A stretch of DNA of 64,000 bases from Jeotgalibacillus sp. S-D1. Lineage in GTDB: Bacteria; Bacillota; Bacilli; Bacillales; Jeotgalibacillaceae. Both the position numbers and the translations under genes were made by a program. Positions 62,750-64,000 of this stretch are shown here, piece by piece (the first letter of the stretch is position 1; every line of letters begins with the position of its first letter). The stretch covers positions 1,054,001-1,118,000 of the forward strand of contig NZ_SMZR01000001.1 in NCBI RefSeq assembly GCF_004358665.1. Reading direction: 5' to 3'. The notes under the pieces were generated by a model. That model searched no databases. It was not told where the DNA came from and saw nothing but the letters and a program-made list of their open reading frames with translations.

Positions 62750-62766
62750 ATGCATGTCAGCTTTTA
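62735..62766. terminator. Terminator after ykuE
   Basis: AAAAGCTGAC (62737-62746) and GTCAGCTTTT (62756-62765) enclose the ykuE stop codon. It can serve ppk from the other side. Confidence 0.8.
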
Positions 62767-62781
62767 CATTGTAGTGAGGAT

Positions 62782-64000
62782 TTATTCTTGCTCTTCTTGA
62801 ATACGATAGGCTTTTACTAATAATTCCTGTTGAGCATTGAACGCTTGATTCTCTTGCCGTTCTACATATATATAATGGCCATCACTCGTCTGATAGCGTG
62901 CTTTTACATTATCCTGCAGGTATAAATCCAAAATTGCTCTCATCCGCTTTTTATGCTTCCTGTCAAATATAGGAAATAGCAGTTCTACCCGTTTTTCCAT
63001 ATTTCTTGTCATAAGATCTGCTGACGAAAGATAAGTGCTATTCTTTCCATTATGGTGAAAATAATAAATTCTGCTGTGCTCCAAAAAACGCCCTACGATG
63101 CTTATCACCCGAATGTTTTCGCTCACCCCAGGTAAACCCGGACGGAGGCAGCATATCCCTCTGACAATCAAATCAATTTTTACTCCATAACTGGAGGCTT
63201 CATATAATTTTAAAATTAATTTTTTGTCCGTCAAAGAATTCATTTTGGCAATAATATGTCCATTGCCGTGAAGCTTTTGATATTCTATTTCCTGATCAAT
63301 CAATTTGCTGATTTTATCGCGAATTGAAAAAGGCGCAACGACAAGATGATGATAGGCTGGGGTTTCCGTATAGCCGCTTAAGTAATTAAAAAAGTTTGTT
63401 GCATCCGTTCCATACTTTTGATTAGTGGTTATGATGCCAATATCCGTATACAATTTGGCTGTTTGGTCATTATAATTTCCCGTTCCTAAATGAACAAACC
63501 GCTCGACAACCCCATTTTTCTGGCGCACAACCAGCGTAATTTTGCTGTGTGTCTTTAAGAAATTCATCCCATAAATCACATGACATCCGGCTTTTTCTAA
63601 TTCTTTTGCCCATTGCACATTATTTTCTTCGTCAAATCTTGCTTTTAATTCCACCAGCACGGTTACCTGTTTGCCATTTTCTGCAGCTCTTTTAAGTGCT
63701 TCTATTACCGGTGAATCTCCACTGACGCGATACAAAGTCTGCTTTATCGCCAGCACCTGCGGATCATCCGCCGCATCATTGACCAGATCCACTATTGGGT
63801 TAAACGATTCGAACGGATGATGAAACATCAGGTCCCTGCTGAGAGAACGCTCAAATAAATTCTCATTCGAAGCCAGATCCTCAGGCGGCTGCGGAATAAA
63901 GGAAGGAAATAATAAATGTTCGTTTTGTTTTTTTGCTTGTTTTACAAAGTCAAACAAATAGGTAAGGTCTATCGGTCCTTCATTTTCATACACATCATCT
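62782..64000 (-). CDS. ppk: Polyphosphate kinase PPK1, C-terminal part (5' end beyond window)
   Basis: The frame runs open to the right edge, so about 405 C-terminal residues of a roughly 700-residue enzyme are present. PPK1 makes polyphosphate from ATP through phospho-histidine; [11 protein letters not shown] holds the likely catalytic His (HxK, phospholipase D-like), and [10 protein letters not shown] the second HxR motif. Other family marks are [13 protein letters not shown] and [19 protein letters not shown]. An in-frame GTG at 63993 is not the start; the protein continues upstream. Confidence 0.93.
   Translation of the reverse strand, partial: DDVYENEGPIDLTYLFDFVKQAKKQNEHLLFPSFIPQPPEDLASNENLFERSLSRDLMFHHPFESFNPIVDLVNDAADDPQVLAIKQTLYRVSGDSPVIEALKRAAENGKQVTVLVELKARFDEENNVQWAKELEKAGCHVIYGMNFLKTHSKITLVVRQKNGVVERFVHLGTGNYNDQTAKLYTDIGIITTNQKYGTDATNFFNYLSGYTETPAYHHLVVAPFSIRDKISKLIDQEIEYQKLHGNGHIIAKMNSLTDKKLILKLYEASSYGVKIDLIVRGICCLRPGLPGVSENIRVISIVGRFLEHSRIYYFHHNGKNSTYLSSADLMTRNMEKRVELLFPIFDRKHKKRMRAILDLYLQDNVKARYQTSDGHYIYVERQENQAFNAQQELLVKAYRIQEEQE

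Overview
The window reads as a chromosomal segment of a low-GC Bacillus-type Firmicute (Bacillaceae). Gene families, gene order, strong AGGAGG ribosome binding sites, TTG/GTG starts, Rho-independent terminators and a T-box leader all fit. Much of it is collinear with the Bacillus subtilis ykuE-to-ylbC region, with two blocks that sit elsewhere in B. subtilis. I see no rRNA, tRNA, CRISPR array, prophage or insertion sequence. I do not name a species.

Layout from left to right. 1-4.5 kb: ylbC (cut by the left edge), ylbA, an AI-2E-type permease, a DUF420/CtaM protein and ctaG. 4.2-10.5 kb: the caa3 cytochrome oxidase genes ctaF-E-D-C-B with divergent ctaA (heme A synthase). 10.5-17.8 kb: pycA, ftsW, ylaN, a ylaL-like gene, a flavin/PNPOx-family protein, ylaI and a small membrane protein. 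17.8-28.2 kb: the branched-chain amino acid cluster ilvE - T-box - ilvB-H-C-leuA-B-C-D-ilvA. 28.4-35 kb: ylaH, typA, ylaF, suhB/yktC, ykzI, yktB, yktA and speA. 35-42.2 kb: a polysaccharide deacetylase lipoprotein, the pyruvate dehydrogenase genes pdhA-B-C-D and ykyA. 42.4-46 kb: def, a 23-codon mini-gene, rpoY-rnjA and ktrC. 46-52.4 kb: cydAB and a heterodimeric ABC exporter. 52.5-64 kb: ykuU, ykuT, dapL, dapH, ccpC, an MFS pump, darB, ykuJ, a glutaredoxin-like gene, fadH, ykuE and ppk (cut by the right edge).

Metabolically the region couples carbon flow and respiration. Pyruvate feeds PDH, pyruvate carboxylase and acetolactate synthase, while electrons leave through caa3 oxidase or cytochrome bd. 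Regulation visible in the DNA includes a leucine (CTC) T-box before ilvB, a consensus cre box upstream of the ilvE promoter, a Rex-like operator upstream of cydA, and an unexplained 18-bp perfect palindrome in the ylbC promoter. Three known c-di-AMP-linked families occur (DarB, KtrC, PycA).

Most notable oddities: ilvA has lost its start in frame and looks frameshifted near its N terminus; a compact promoter/SD/23-codon ORF/terminator unit encodes a cationic amphipathic peptide between def and rpoY; and terminator-like hairpins lie inside the cydA-cydB and dapH-dapL pairs. I found no clearly new multi-gene system; most of the window is conserved housekeeping sequence.
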